DNA from: Proteromonas lacertae
Taxonomy: Eukaryota > Sar > Bigyra > Opalinata > Proteromonadidae
DNA length: 28,658 nt
NCBI GenBank assembly: GCA_002245135.1
Contig: NGBS01000671.1
Span: 1-28,658, forward strand
Direction: 5' to 3'
Shown: positions 9,978 to 20,996 of the stretch, piece after piece
How positions within the stretch are numbered: position 1 is the stretch's first letter
Layout of the letters: every line of letters starts with the position of its first letter
Notes under the pieces: generated by a model
Told to the model about the DNA's origin: nothing
Databases searched by the model: none
The model's input: the letters and a program-made list of their open reading frames with translations, nothing else
Program-made: the position numbers and the translations under genes

Positions 9978-12502
9978 ATGTCAACTGTAGTAAAAATTCT
10001 TGGAGAAGGTAGTTTTGGGGTTGTTGAGCTTGTGGAAAGAAATGGTGAGAAAATTGCTAGAAAAAAACCAAAAAAAGAAAAAATAAAGGATATTGTGAAG
10101 TCATTTACAGAAGAAATTAAAAATATAAAACAACTCCGTCATAGAAATGTTATAATTTATATTGACAGTTATATTAATAAATTATCAAAAGATATGTATC
10201 TTGATACAGAATATTTTCAAAGAGGGGATTTATCCGATTTAATTAATCAGCATAGAAATAACCAAACTGATTTTACTGTTGATGTATTATAAAAATCTTT
10301 ATATTTTATAGGAAATAGTTCAATACATCAAAAATCTCAATGACGGATTAAAATACATTCATAATAATGGTATTATACATAGAGATTTAAAGCCAGGTAA
10401 CATTTTTGTTTCTTTGGGAGGTGATTTGGTAATAGGTGATTTTGGATTTGCTGTAGAAAAAGAAACAAAGACAAAATACTTTACTGGCACACCTATTTAT
10501 ATGGCTCCAGAATTATGGGATGTTAGAACTAGAGAATATACAACAGCTAGTGATGTATTTGCATTAGGTTGTGTATTTTATGAGATATATGAATTAAAAC
10601 CAGCTTTTAATCCAAAAGTTAATATCAAAGATGTTGGAGCTGTGATTCAAAATACATATAAATTGGAGTTCAATAGAACAGAAAGAATTCCAGATATTGA
10701 AGAATTAATACTGAATATGACAAAACATAATCCAAATGAAAGATATTCTACAAATGATATATCAGTCGTGATTGATAAAATAATGAGCGAAAATGAATAT
10801 GATGAAATTAATCATAGAAGCCCAACAGTATAACAATTTATTAATTCTTATCAAATAGGTAGGTTTTTATAGATATGGAACAACTTTTCATGGAAATAAA
10901 ATAGAGGAAATATGTAGTATGGATGAAGAAAAGTTTAGAGAATTCTTAAATAATAAGGATGATGTAATATCTGTATATTAAATATAGTGTAATATTCTTA
11001 TTATAGTATATGTTTCCATCTGTAGGTGATGACAGTACAACATTTTATCAAGCAGATTTAATTGAACTGAGAGAGAGAAAGAATTTATTCATTGAAAAAT
11101 TGTCAATAATAATTGATAAAATACTAAAAGAGTATAGATTGATAAAAGAAAATGGATCAATAGATTTAGACAGTATCATTGACTATGATGAGGAATTACT
11201 TCGTGAAAAAAAATCTAAACTTAATAAAATGAAATGTTTTGTAGAATCAATACCAGATTATAATAATATAATGAAATTGAATAATATTATTATACAGGTT
11301 AATAATGAAAGAGAAGAGATAGATAATACAAAGGGAATAAAATCGCAATTATTTAAAAAAGAGAAAGGATCTACTGAATTTGATCTGCAATATAATTTAG
11401 GTTTTACATATTTTACAAATAAAAATGTTTCTAATTCTCTAATATACTTTAATAATGCATTGAATTTATCAAAAGAAAACTATCAAAAGTGCAAGTGCTA
11501 TTTTGGGTTAGGAATGTGTTATTACACATTTTTTGTATAATATTATTATGTGGTGAATTTATTATATAGAAGGATTATATATCAGCAATTAGTTGCTTTA
11601 ATAAAGCAAAGAATTATGCTCCAACAGTAAATCAATTGAAAGACTGCTTGCTCTTTTTAGGGCAAAGCTATTTACAGAATAGTGTATATTCATTGTAATA
11701 TACTTCATTTATAAAATTATAGAATGGAGATAAGAATACCTTGGCTTGTTTTGAAAATCTATTACAATTGGTTGAATCTGAAAAAGAAAAATATGATTGT
11801 TATTATAGTATAGGTTCTTTTTATGAGAATATGGTATAGAGAATTTATTGTAATGTAATATAGACAAACTATGAAATGTCATACTATTATTTTATTGAAG
11901 CATTAAAATATGCAAAAAATAATGAAGATAAATTAATATGTTTATTTTTAATAGCACAAGGATGTAGTAGATGCGTATATCTTATTTTTTTATTACAATA
12001 GAGAAATTATGAAACATCAAATATATATTTAATCGAAGCCAAAAAATCTGCATTAAGTAGCAAAAATTTCTATAATATTTTTATAGCTATAGGTAATAAT
12101 TATTATTGTTTAGTATATTTAATAATAAGTATTATTTATACTAGGGTGATATAGAAAAAGCTGTAGATAATTATCAATTTGCTTCAACATGTTCAACATC
12201 TAATGATGAAAAATGGAATTGCTTTGTAAATTGGTGTTTATGTAGATTTAAAACAAGAAGGTTAGAAGGTATTGATGAATTGATTGATTTAACATTTAAA
12301 TATACAGAAAATTTCAAAAACTTGCATTTATTAAACTGCATATTACATAAATGTTATACTAGAATTGTATAGAATAATATATGTAATATTATAGGGAGAT
12401 ATAGAAAAAGCACGCATATATCTAACTAACTCTATTCAATGTGTTAAAAATCTAAATAAATTTGAAAAAATACATAATAAAGAAGTAATTGACCGTATAT
12501 AA
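9978..12502 (+). CDS. Protein kinase (NEK-like) fused to TPR repeats
   Basis: Spliced length is 746 aa. Residues 1-270 are a complete Ser/Thr kinase: glycine loop GEGSFGVV, an ARKK lysine strand, [13 protein letters not shown], catalytic [22 protein letters not shown], then [11 protein letters not shown]. All catalytic residues are present, and the style is NEK-like. A charged, helical linker follows, then about seven TPR units with the pattern GD-x-E-K-A-x-x-Y. The nine introns are all phase 0: 10284-10311, 10828-10858, 10973-11006, 11535-11569, 11684-11722, 11834-11863, 11975-12001, 12113-12144 and 12367-12394. The last six fall at the same place in each TPR unit. Stopping at the TAA inside the second intron would leave a kinase alone, but the downstream exons keep frame perfectly, so one gene is favoured. 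The TPRs probably recruit partners; the substrate is unknown. Confidence 0.85.
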
Positions 12503-12623
12503 TAAATTTTTGAATAAATTATGGAATAATATTATCTGTGTAATGAAAAATAACAACAACAAAAAAGTTTGACTTGACGATTTATTCGTTTTGTTTTTTT
12601 GTTTTTCGTTTTTTACTCAATAG

Positions 12624-13479
12624 ATGTCAATAACTCTTAAAATAAATACAGTAGCTGTTAATTCTACTTCAAGGCCTGCTGGTTCTAATTCAAACACTCC
12701 CAAAATGTCTGGTCCCAGAGTTTCAACAGTAAGTAGAGGAAGAGCTAGCTGTGTGAGAAGTATTGGTGAATCATCTAGTTATACAAAAGGTGATAGTTTC
12801 CCATTGATTGATGGGATATACAAAGGTGATATTGTGGAAGGTGTTAGACAAGGATACGGATCAATTTCTTGGCCTAATGGTGATATATATGAAGGTGAAT
12901 TTAAAGATGGGTTAAGAGATGGTAAAGGAACTTTAATCAGTGGCAATGGTCATAAATACACTGGTGAATGGAAAAGAAGTCAGAAGAGTGGAAGAGGTGA
13001 GGAAATTTGGCCAAATGGAAGAAGAGTATAGATTTATTTGCTTTATATTTCTAATTAGTATACAGGAAGCTATATAAAAGACAAATTCGAAGGTCAAGGA
13101 TCATTAGTAACATTTGGAGGTAAATATGACGGTAAATTCCACAATGGAAAGAAACATGGTTTTGGCACACAGACATATAAATCAGGAGGTGAATATGAAG
13201 GAGAATGGGTGGATGGATATATGGAAGGTCAAGGAAAATTCATCAATAAAGAAGGAATTATATATGAGGGAGAATGGAAGAAAGGAGAGAGAAGTGGTAA
13301 AGGAAGAGAAACTAAACGTATATTTATAATATTTATATACTTATTTAGCCGATGATACATATTATGAAGGTGAATGGTTGAATAATTTGAAACATGGAGT
13401 AGGTAAAGTATTATTACCCAATGGAAAGATAAGAGAAGGAGAATGGAGGAAAGGTCAACATGTTAGATGGATACAATAA
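12624..13479 (+). CDS. MORN-repeat protein
   Basis: 263 aa in three exons (introns 13026-13058 and 13318-13348). A 65-residue S/T/R-rich head is followed by about eight or nine MORN units such as YEGEFKDGLRDGKGT, YEGEWVDGYMEGQGKF and YYEGEWLNNLKHGVGKV. MORN repeats form an extended beta sheet and often act as membrane- or cytoskeleton-linked scaffolds, including at basal bodies and cilia. No catalytic domain (such as PIP kinase) is attached. Stop TAA at 13477-13479, only 17 bp before the arm of the outer inverted repeat begins. Family is certain; role is not. Confidence 0.92.
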
Positions 13480-13496
13480 AATGTGTATAATATTAA

Positions 13497-15135
13497 TTAT
13501 TTAAATTAATCTATTTTTGCCATATTTATGTGTTATTAATGTTGTTTTTTGTTAAATGAGTGAAATTAAAACACAATTTAGAAATAAATAATATTATTAT
13601 TTGCTTGTATTTACAGTTGAGTTATTAAATTCGACAAATGGAAGAGGAACAGGAAGATATGAAGAATTAGGTTGGATTTTATTGGATTCATATAATTGAA
13701 GATATTTTGCATGAGTTTTATAATGTAGTATTAAATTGTATTTTCTTGTTCCTTTGTATATACAATTTGGAATTTCACATTTATATACTTTATTCTTCTT
13801 TTCTTTTGTATTATTATTATTATTAACATTATTATTGTTTGATTTATTCATATGACTTTGTAAATGGGTTTTTAATGTAGATGGATTTTTAGCTTTATAA
13901 TCACAATTTTTACATAAATATATCTTATAATCCATATGATTCAATAATCGATGTTTTACCAATATATTGATATTATTTGAGATAAAATCACAATTCTCAA
14001 CAGAACAATGATTTCGATCATTTTCATTATAATGAAATTCTTTTAAATGTTCTAACATCAGTTTCTTTGACATTATATGGTAATTACAGTCATTCTCTGG
14101 ACAATTTATACTTATTTCATTATTGTGATCATTTTCAATATGTTTTATTAATATTTCTTCATTGTTACTTATAAATGAACATTCTTTATAAATACATTTC
14201 ATTTTCTCATTTTCATCAAAATGACTAGATAAATGGATTACATAATCTTCATTGGAATTACTTATCTCTTCACATTCATAATAATTACATTTCAATTCAA
14301 TTCCATCATTTAATGAACTGTAATATTCATTAAACATTTCATGATTTTCATTTAAATGATTTGATAATTCTATTAATTTACTCAACTTCATATCACAGTG
14401 AGGACAGTTTAATATATGATTATCTTCATTGTGTTTCTCTACATGATTTTTTATATAACTTCCATTCGTTGTACCAAATTCACAGTTTTTACATTTATAT
14501 GGCTTTTCTTCATTACTAATATGTTTATTTGAATGACGATATAAATGATCTTTTCGTTTTGTTATATAACCACAGTTTTTACATTCATATACACCATTAT
14601 TATCATCACATTCATATAAGCTGTTATTATCATCTTCAATTTCATTCTTTTTATATTCATATCCATTATTTTCTTTTTCTTTTGAAAATAATGGTTTTGG
14701 AGGAGCTTCTAATGGTAATATTATATCATTATTGTTATTGCCATGTATTTGAGTTTTAGAATGATTATTTTCTTCATTGTTTTTGTTATTTGTCACTATT
14801 GGATGAACTATTTGAATTACACTCTCATTACTTGATTCTATCGGATGTTTACTCTCAATTCTACTAATATGTTCTTCTAAATGATTCACTAATTCATGTG
14901 GATATAGAACAACAAAACCACAAGAATCATAAGGACAATGTAGTTCTTTTAGAGGGATTGAGCGAGATTTTCCTTTTGTATTAGTTTGTTTTTCTTTTAT
15001 TTCATTTCCTTCATTTGTTTGTTTCAACACTTTTAAAGAAACTATTGAATTAAGAATTGAAACTGGTATACTATTTTCTTCATTCATTGATATACTATTG
15101 TATTTTCGTTTAATAGGGTTTTCAGACATATCTTA
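13497..15135 (-). repeat. Outer inverted-repeat arm A (zinc-finger copy A)
   Basis: Reverse-complement match to 25158-26796; both arms are 1639 bp. The match begins 6 bp before the start codon and ends 100 bp past the stop of the zinc-finger gene. I count ten substitutions in the first 520 coding bases and none in the remaining roughly 1.1 kb compared by eye. There is no indel, no terminal inverted repeat and no clear target-site duplication. Confidence 0.95.
13597..15129 (-). CDS. C2H2 zinc-finger protein, copy A
   Basis: Intronless gene of 510 aa. About ten C2H2-type units can be counted. Three have canonical C-x2-C-x12-H-x3-H spacing: YECKNCGY...HLYRHSNKH, YKCKNCEF...HVEKH and YLCKNCDY...HLQSH. 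Several have C-x4-C or C-x5-C spacing (CPYDSC, CSVENC, CPENDC, CEIPNC). The N-terminal 60 residues are basic, with KRKYN near the start as a possible nuclear signal. An N/E/K-rich linker lies between fingers 1 and 2. It is likely a nuclear nucleic-acid-binding protein; no specific target can be read. It differs from copy B at seven residues, all in the first 145. It diverges from the jouberin gene and converges with the MORN gene. Confidence 0.88.
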   Translation of the reverse strand: MSENPIKRKYNSISMNEENSIPVSILNSIVSLKVLKQTNEGNEIKEKQTNTKGKSRSIPLKELHCPYDSCGFVVLYPHELVNHLEEHISRIESKHPIESSNESVIQIVHPIVTNNKNNEENNHSKTQIHGNNNNDIILPLEAPPKPLFSKEKENNGYEYKKNEIEDDNNSLYECDDNNGVYECKNCGYITKRKDHLYRHSNKHISNEEKPYKCKNCEFGTTNGSYIKNHVEKHNEDNHILNCPHCDMKLSKLIELSNHLNENHEMFNEYYSSLNDGIELKCNYYECEEISNSNEDYVIHLSSHFDENEKMKCIYKECSFISNNEEILIKHIENDHNNEISINCPENDCNYHIMSKKLMLEHLKEFHYNENDRNHCSVENCDFISNNINILVKHRLLNHMDYKIYLCKNCDYKAKNPSTLKTHLQSHMNKSNNNNVNNNNNTKEKKNKVYKCEIPNCIYKGTRKYNLILHYKTHAKYLQLYESNKIQPNSSYLPVPLPFVEFNNSTVNTSK

Positions 15136-15240
15136 CGGATATTTCTTGAGAAATAAGAAAAAATAAAACATGTGTCGTTTGACAAGTGACCTACATGTTC
15201 GACATAACAAGCTTGACCAGACAAAAATTCAAAAAATAAA
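15130..15240. promoter_or_regulatory. Bidirectional intergenic region, zinc-finger A / jouberin
   Basis: 111 bp between divergent starts. Outside the inverted-repeat arm except for its first 6 bp, so copies A and B of the zinc-finger gene have different promoters. Confidence 0.4.
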
Positions 15241-18200
15241 ATGCTTTTGAGAGTGAAAGAGAGATGGAGAAGACTAAAAGATAAAGTTGGAATATTGATC
15301 CATAATGGAACAATCCCTAGAATAGAAGTAACTGAAGAAGAGCACGATGCTACAGTTGTTGAGGGAGCTGAGAATGCTGAGTCTTCCAAAACATATACAC
15401 ATGTATAATTGATGATTTTAGTTGTTATAATAGTTGACAATTGTATCTGTAGATCCTTTATTGAGAGATTCATTAATTAGGCAAGTTATTTGTATGGTTC
15501 ATATTGTTAATACAACTTCAGGAAGAGTATAAAATAATTTTTATTTAATAAAATAATAGTATATGAAAAAAATGCCATTTAATAAAGCAAAAGTTGTTAA
15601 TATGGTTGAAAAAGTGTGTACAATGAAAGGAGTCGAATCAGACTGTGCATATATCCTTCCAATATCAACAATGCCAATCGCTGTAGATGGAGGTGAATTA
15701 GTTCAAGAAATGATAGATTTCAGTCAAAATGAACATGGTACACTGTATATAGATCAACCGTATAAATATAAATATAAATAATAATAATATATAACTAATA
15801 GATTGGATTTATTTAAAGAAAGAAAAGATTGTATCTTCTTTTTCGAATTATTAGCATTTGGTCCTTCCATAACAGAAAAAGAAATGAAAGAAAGTATAAT
15901 AAATAAATAATATATATATATAGCTGGTGGTTATCATAGAGTAGCTTGGGCATTTCTCAAGCCGTGGAGTGTATATCATAAACAAACGAATCTAATTGAA
16001 ACGGATAGTAAAGGAAATTTGAGATTACAGTTATATGAATATCCAAAGTCACTTTCAATGAATTTATTAAGGAGATATGCTGTATTACAAGGATATGGTG
16101 ATATATATGATGAAATACCAACTCCTGATATATATTTAGTATATTTATATTATTGGAATAATAAGAAATTGTTTAAGAATAAATATCATAGCTCATTGTA
16201 TAATGATTATTATTATTATTATTAATATTATAGATATTGTAATTTCAAAGATGTACCTCGTCCAGATAAAGCTAAAAGAATTGGTAAAAGAGCGTTAAAT
16301 GTATTTGAATATGAGGAACATACAGATTTATCTAATCTTAAAACACCAGCACATAATCGACTAATGACTACAACAATGAAGAAAGAACAAAGTGTTTATG
16401 AAAAAAGAAGATTATTAAGATTACGTAAAGATGAAGAAGTATGTGAAATTCCTGATGATTTAATAAAGTCAGTTCATTCTGATTCAATGGGTTGTACTTG
16501 TTTGAAATATTCAAATGATGGAGAATATATAGCATGCGCTTGTATTAATTATAATAAACAATGTACTGTAAAGATGTATAATAGTTATATTTATTATCTT
16601 ATTATTATATATATATGTATAGATTTGAATTAAGTCAGTTTAAAAATATTATCAAAATTCAATCACACTATAATTATATTTATACAATATTCTGGAGTAA
16701 TGATGATAAATTCATTATTACTGCTTCTGCTGATTGTTCTATAGGTATATTCTATATAGACATTGAAAATAAGAAGTGTATTCCATTTCAATTCACATCT
16801 GAACCACCAAGTTATGTTTATTGTGCAAATCCATTTCCAATGGAAAATAATACACTCCATATAGTAGCTAGTTATTTTGATAATACTGTTAAAGAATATA
16901 TGTTTAAAGTTGATACAAATGCTGCCAATACAGCTGAAATGCTATCACAACCAGAGATATTTACATTACCATCAGTATATATATATATATATATATATTA
17001 AATAATAATTACTATTTCTTATATTAATAATAATAATAGAATGAAAATAATGAAGAATGTTTCACTACTTACATAGAATATGTATTTATGAATGGTTTAG
17101 TAGCAAATGACACAATAATATCAAATCCAACAAAATCGCTTAGTAAAACAAAAACAAAGATATTAATGGGAGATAGTAAAGGATATATAATAATATATTC
17201 AACGGAATTGTTATTATCACAATTATCTATGAATGATGGTCATATATTACAATAGTATAAATATATTATTATTTTCATTTTAATTTAGTTTTAATATGGA
17301 GAGAATCATTAAACCAAATGGTCCTTATAGTTGTATAAGTTATATAGAATATTGTCCAAAGAAAAAACACTACTTTTTAGTATATATATATAATTCTATA
17401 ATTACATAAATAGTCTTGTGGTCAAATGAATGTATTAAAGAAATATTCAATCATTGCTTCAGAACAACAATTATCATTTCCTGGATTCAAATGTGAAAAC
17501 TTCTTATTAAAAGCAAGTTGGAGTCCTGATGGTAGATACTTTATAGCTGGTTCAGAAGATAGAACAATGTATAATTTTATAATAATAATAATTATTTATT
17601 ATTTAGTGATATTTGGGATACTCAAACTTCACAAAAAGTTCATTTACCAACACTATTAGATGATCTCTATCCTGGTGTAATAACTGATATAAAATGGCAT
17701 CCTACTGAACATATGTTATGCGTATCTTGTTATGGTGGTGATTATCCAATATTATTCTATGTTTTTGAAATGACTGAAGAAAGAAAAGAACAAAGAAGAC
17801 AAGATCGATTAGCTTTAGATGCAAGTATATTATTTATTATTTATCAATATAGGAATTCAATCATTGAAGTTAAAACATACAGTTCAAGGTGGTTCATTAT
17901 CAAGAGGTGTAAGTAGACAAATTGATTTTGATAAATATGAAGATACTCTCAACAAACCAACAAATAGCAATAATCCTTTAACTTCCTCAACTTCACCACA
18001 GTCTTCATTGCCCAATTATATTATTCCGCCTGGTCCACCACCACGTGGTATACCCATGCCGGTATTATCTCCAACTGATAATGATAATTATCACCCAATG
18101 CCTCAAGTTAATGATTTGAAGGAAAGAAAACATCCTAATGAATTGAATCCTAATAAGCCAAAGAATTTGCCTCCTCCTGGTGTGTCACTTTATGGAGGTC

Positions 18201-18340
18201 CAAGGATGGATTCTTTACCAAGAGGACCTCAACAGATTCCAATGTCTAGTAGAAATAAGAACTTTAGTGGAAGTGGAAGTATGTCATTGGAAGAATCATT
18301 GTCTAACTTCTCAATGAAATATAAAAAATTCAATAAATAA
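15241..18340 (+). CDS. Jouberin/AHI1-like WD40 protein
   Basis: AHI1 is a ciliary transition-zone and basal-body protein. The spliced protein is 893 aa from twelve exons, with an intact frame. Diagnostic segments: GGYHRVAWAFLKP (human GGYRKIAWAFLK), LRLQLYEYPK, HSSLYCNFKDVPRPD (human STLYVTVRGLKVPD), EVCEIPDDL...GCTCLKYSNDGEYIACAC, then WD repeats (IFWSNDDKFIITASADCSIGIF, ASWSPDGRYFIAGSEDRTIYDIWD-like, IKWHPTEHMLCVSCYGGDYPILFYVFEM). The tail (about 160 aa) is P/S/N-rich (PPGPPPRGIPMP), and no SH3 domain follows, unlike vertebrate AHI1. Introns: 15403-15433, 15527-15559, 15760-15801, 15894-15923, 16198-16233, 16576-16622, 16975-17039 (65 nt, longest), 17255-17288, 17380-17413, 17569-17606 and 17825-17852. 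Its presence implies cilia in this lineage or its recent ancestors. Confidence 0.87.
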
Positions 18341-18591
18341 TATAATTGTGTTTGATTTTGTGTTGTATTCTATAAAGAAGTGACAAATATCACATACACA
18401 CTATTTGTTGGTATGTAAAAGTAAAAATGAAATGAAATGCTTTTTTATGATATCATAATACATTTATTAATTGGATTATGGTAAATACGATTTTATAATA
18501 TGAGAATATCTACGAGAATACAAATAAATTTTTGAAATTTTTCTTTTTATTCAAGTGAAACGGCTATAAGTTTTATTCCTTTTTTCATCTA

Positions 18592-20928
18592 ATGCATTTT
18601 TTGATACTACTAGTGGTTATTTTATCATGCGGATGTATTAGCTACGATGAATCTTCACTTTTTTGTGGTGTGCCGGATTATAAATACAGTGGCATAGAAG
18701 AATTGAAAAAAGATGTTAATAGTGTATTAATTCATAAGGATAGCCAACAATACTGCGCACCATCAATATCTTTAGCCAAATTTATAACTTTACAACTCTC
18801 AGAAGGACTTGCAACTTATCTAGTTAATATGATCGATATAGGATTAAAAATATGCCCGGAAGAGATAATCAAGTGTTCAATTCATTCTCTTTGTGATTAT
18901 TTATACAGAGCTCATAGCCAGGGATCATTAGCATTTATTACACTTCAGATATGCAATGTTGATGTTCAATTAAGACCAAATGATTGGGAATCTTATTATC
19001 GTATAGGATCATTGTATCTTAATCTTCATGACATGAAAAGCTCTGAAACATTTTTACTTAAATCATATTCATTAAATCCATCATCTCACGCAGTATTATT
19101 CCTCCTAGGAAATTTATATACAACCCAACAGCTTCAACCAGGTGAATATTATTATTACAAATCATTACTTGTAACAGAAAATATAACAACAAGTGAATTA
19201 TCTTTAGTCTATACAAACACAGGTCATTTCAACATATATGCTAACCATCATATTAGAGCGAAAGAGTGTTATCAAGAAGCATTATATCACGAGAAAAATG
19301 AACAAAGTGAATTCTTCTTATGTGATAGAAAGCGTTCAACAGGTTCGTTTAAAGATTGGACTCAACTATGTCATGATGTAAAAAGAATAGTTAAAGATGC
19401 TAAAGAGGATAGTACACTAAGTCCTTATTTCCTATTATTCTATCCAATGCCAGCGGATGGATTAAAGAAAATAGCTAAAGCTATATCAAGTAAAGGATTG
19501 CCAAGGATTGAACCATATCCAATGAATTATGATTTTTTTACTTATGTGATTAATCCAAATAATAGAATTGTTAAACCGTTAAGTATTGGTTATTATACTA
19601 GAGATTTTAGTGGAACTCATCCGATGTGTTTATTGACTACAGGAATGATACAAAATCATAATTTGAACTTTATAAATGATGTAATATATAATTACAATAA
19701 AAATCCAGAAGATTCAAATTGTTTTAGAAAAATCAAAGATAATTCATTTGAATATAAAGATATAAGCAATTTAACAAATGATGATATAATTAGAACAATC
19801 AGAAATGATAATATTGAGATATTAATCGAGTTAATGGGTCATACACAAGCAAATAGGAATGATGCATTAGCTGTTGCTGCTGCTCCAATTCAAGTGACTT
19901 ATTTAGGATATCCTGGTACAACTGGTTCACCATATACTCAATATAATATGGTTGATAAATATATATTACCACCAGAACATGCTGATGAAGTATCTGAGAA
20001 GATTGTTTATGTTCCTTTTACTTATCAAGTGAATAATCATTTCACAAGAACATCATTTTGTGGAACTTCAATCAAATGTAAGAATTACTTAAGAAAATTG
20101 AATGGATTACCAACTGACAAATTTATATTTACATCATTCAATACACAACATAAAATAGATGCAGACGCTTTTAGATTATGGATTACTATATTGAGGAGAG
20201 TTCCAAACTCTATTTTATGGTTATTAGATGCTGAAAATGAAAGTCATCGAAAGAATTTATTAAATGAATTTATAAGTGGTGGAGTAAGTTCTAATCGAAT
20301 ATATTTTGCTAATCATATAGATCGAAATAAGCATTTGATGAGAATAGCAGCTGCTGATCTATTTTTAGATAATTTCCGATATGGAGCTCATACAACAGCT
20401 AGTGATGCTTTATGGTGTGGAGTTCCTGTTTTAACTCGAGAAGGTGAACTATTTGCAAGTCGAGTTGGAAGTTCGTTTTTACGAAATTTAGATTTATCGA
20501 TGTTATTAGTGTATAATGAAAAAGACTATTATAATAAAGCGATTGAGATTGGTTTAAATTCAAAACTATATATAAAAATTCGAAATGAGCTAAGTAAAGT
20601 GATTTTAAGAGGAAGTGTAAATGATAAATGGTTAAATAGTCGAGGAAATGAAGTAAGTTACTATTTGATGTGGGAAGTTTATAATTTATTAAAACCTTGT
20701 TTTAATATAATCGTGAATAATGAATATAGTTTATTAAAAGATAGTCCAAATTTAAAACGAAAAATGATAAGTAAACTGAACTACAGTGATTTAATCATGA
20801 ATGAAAGTCCAATTCTGAGTGAAAACATCTTGGTTCGTTTATTGTACAGTAGTTATAAAGATGATAGAATGAAAAAGAAAATATATGAAAGATTATCAAA
20901 TTTAAAATCCCTTCAATCTAATAATTAA
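18592..20928 (+). CDS. OGT-like GT41 glycosyltransferase with signal peptide, copy 1
   Basis: Single exon, 778 aa. GT41 enzymes transfer GlcNAc (OGT) or fucose (SPINDLY) from nucleotide sugars to Ser/Thr, normally in cytosol and nucleus. This protein starts with MHFLILLVVILSCGCIS, a clear hydrophobic signal peptide. Next is a cysteine-bearing domain (FCGVPDY, QYCAP, CPEEIIKCSIHSLC, ICNVDVQ), TPR units (WESYYRIGSLYLNLHDMKSSETFLLKSY and others), then the catalytic region: GYYTRDFSGTHPM (His matching human OGT H498), APIQVTYLGYPGTTG, QHKIDADAF (Lys matching K842), VPNSILWLL, AHTTASDALWCGVPVLT and GELFASRVGSS. All expected catalytic positions are present and the HTT-x-x-D motif favours OGT over SPINDLY. 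The donor sugar is not readable. The copy on the minus strand has two introns; this one has none. Confidence 0.88.
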   Translation: MHFLILLVVILSCGCISYDESSLFCGVPDYKYSGIEELKKDVNSVLIHKDSQQYCAPSISLAKFITLQLSEGLATYLVNMIDIGLKICPEEIIKCSIHSLCDYLYRAHSQGSLAFITLQICNVDVQLRPNDWESYYRIGSLYLNLHDMKSSETFLLKSYSLNPSSHAVLFLLGNLYTTQQLQPGEYYYYKSLLVTENITTSELSLVYTNTGHFNIYANHHIRAKECYQEALYHEKNEQSEFFLCDRKRSTGSFKDWTQLCHDVKRIVKDAKEDSTLSPYFLLFYPMPADGLKKIAKAISSKGLPRIEPYPMNYDFFTYVINPNNRIVKPLSIGYYTRDFSGTHPMCLLTTGMIQNHNLNFINDVIYNYNKNPEDSNCFRKIKDNSFEYKDISNLTNDDIIRTIRNDNIEILIELMGHTQANRNDALAVAAAPIQVTYLGYPGTTGSPYTQYNMVDKYILPPEHADEVSEKIVYVPFTYQVNNHFTRTSFCGTSIKCKNYLRKLNGLPTDKFIFTSFNTQHKIDADAFRLWITILRRVPNSILWLLDAENESHRKNLLNEFISGGVSSNRIYFANHIDRNKHLMRIAAADLFLDNFRYGAHTTASDALWCGVPVLTREGELFASRVGSSFLRNLDLSMLLVYNEKDYYNKAIEIGLNSKLYIKIRNELSKVILRGSVNDKWLNSRGNEVSYYLMWEVYNLLKPCFNIIVNNEYSLLKDSPNLKRKMISKLNYSDLIMNESPILSENILVRLLYSSYKDDRMKKKIYERLSNLKSLQSNN

Positions 20929-20954
20929 ATGTTTAGTTATTTATTAGTCATTAT
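19964..20954 (+). repeat. Inner inverted-repeat arm 1 (3' part of OGT copy 1)
   Basis: 991 bp matching the reverse complement of 22647-23637. From about 20241 to 20954 I saw no difference. From 19964 to 20240 the match is patchy, with a diverged patch at about 20163-20240. Before 19964 the two genes are only moderately similar. The match runs 26 bp past the stop codon and then ends abruptly. Confidence 0.95.
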
Positions 20955-20996
20955 TCTTTAACTTTAATTAAAAACAAAATAATATACAAAAAAATA

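Noticed and set aside
14529-14759. Y/H-rich open frames antisense to both zinc-finger genes (also 25534-25764)
   Set aside because: They are mirror images of the D/N/E-rich linker in the sense gene, with no independent support.
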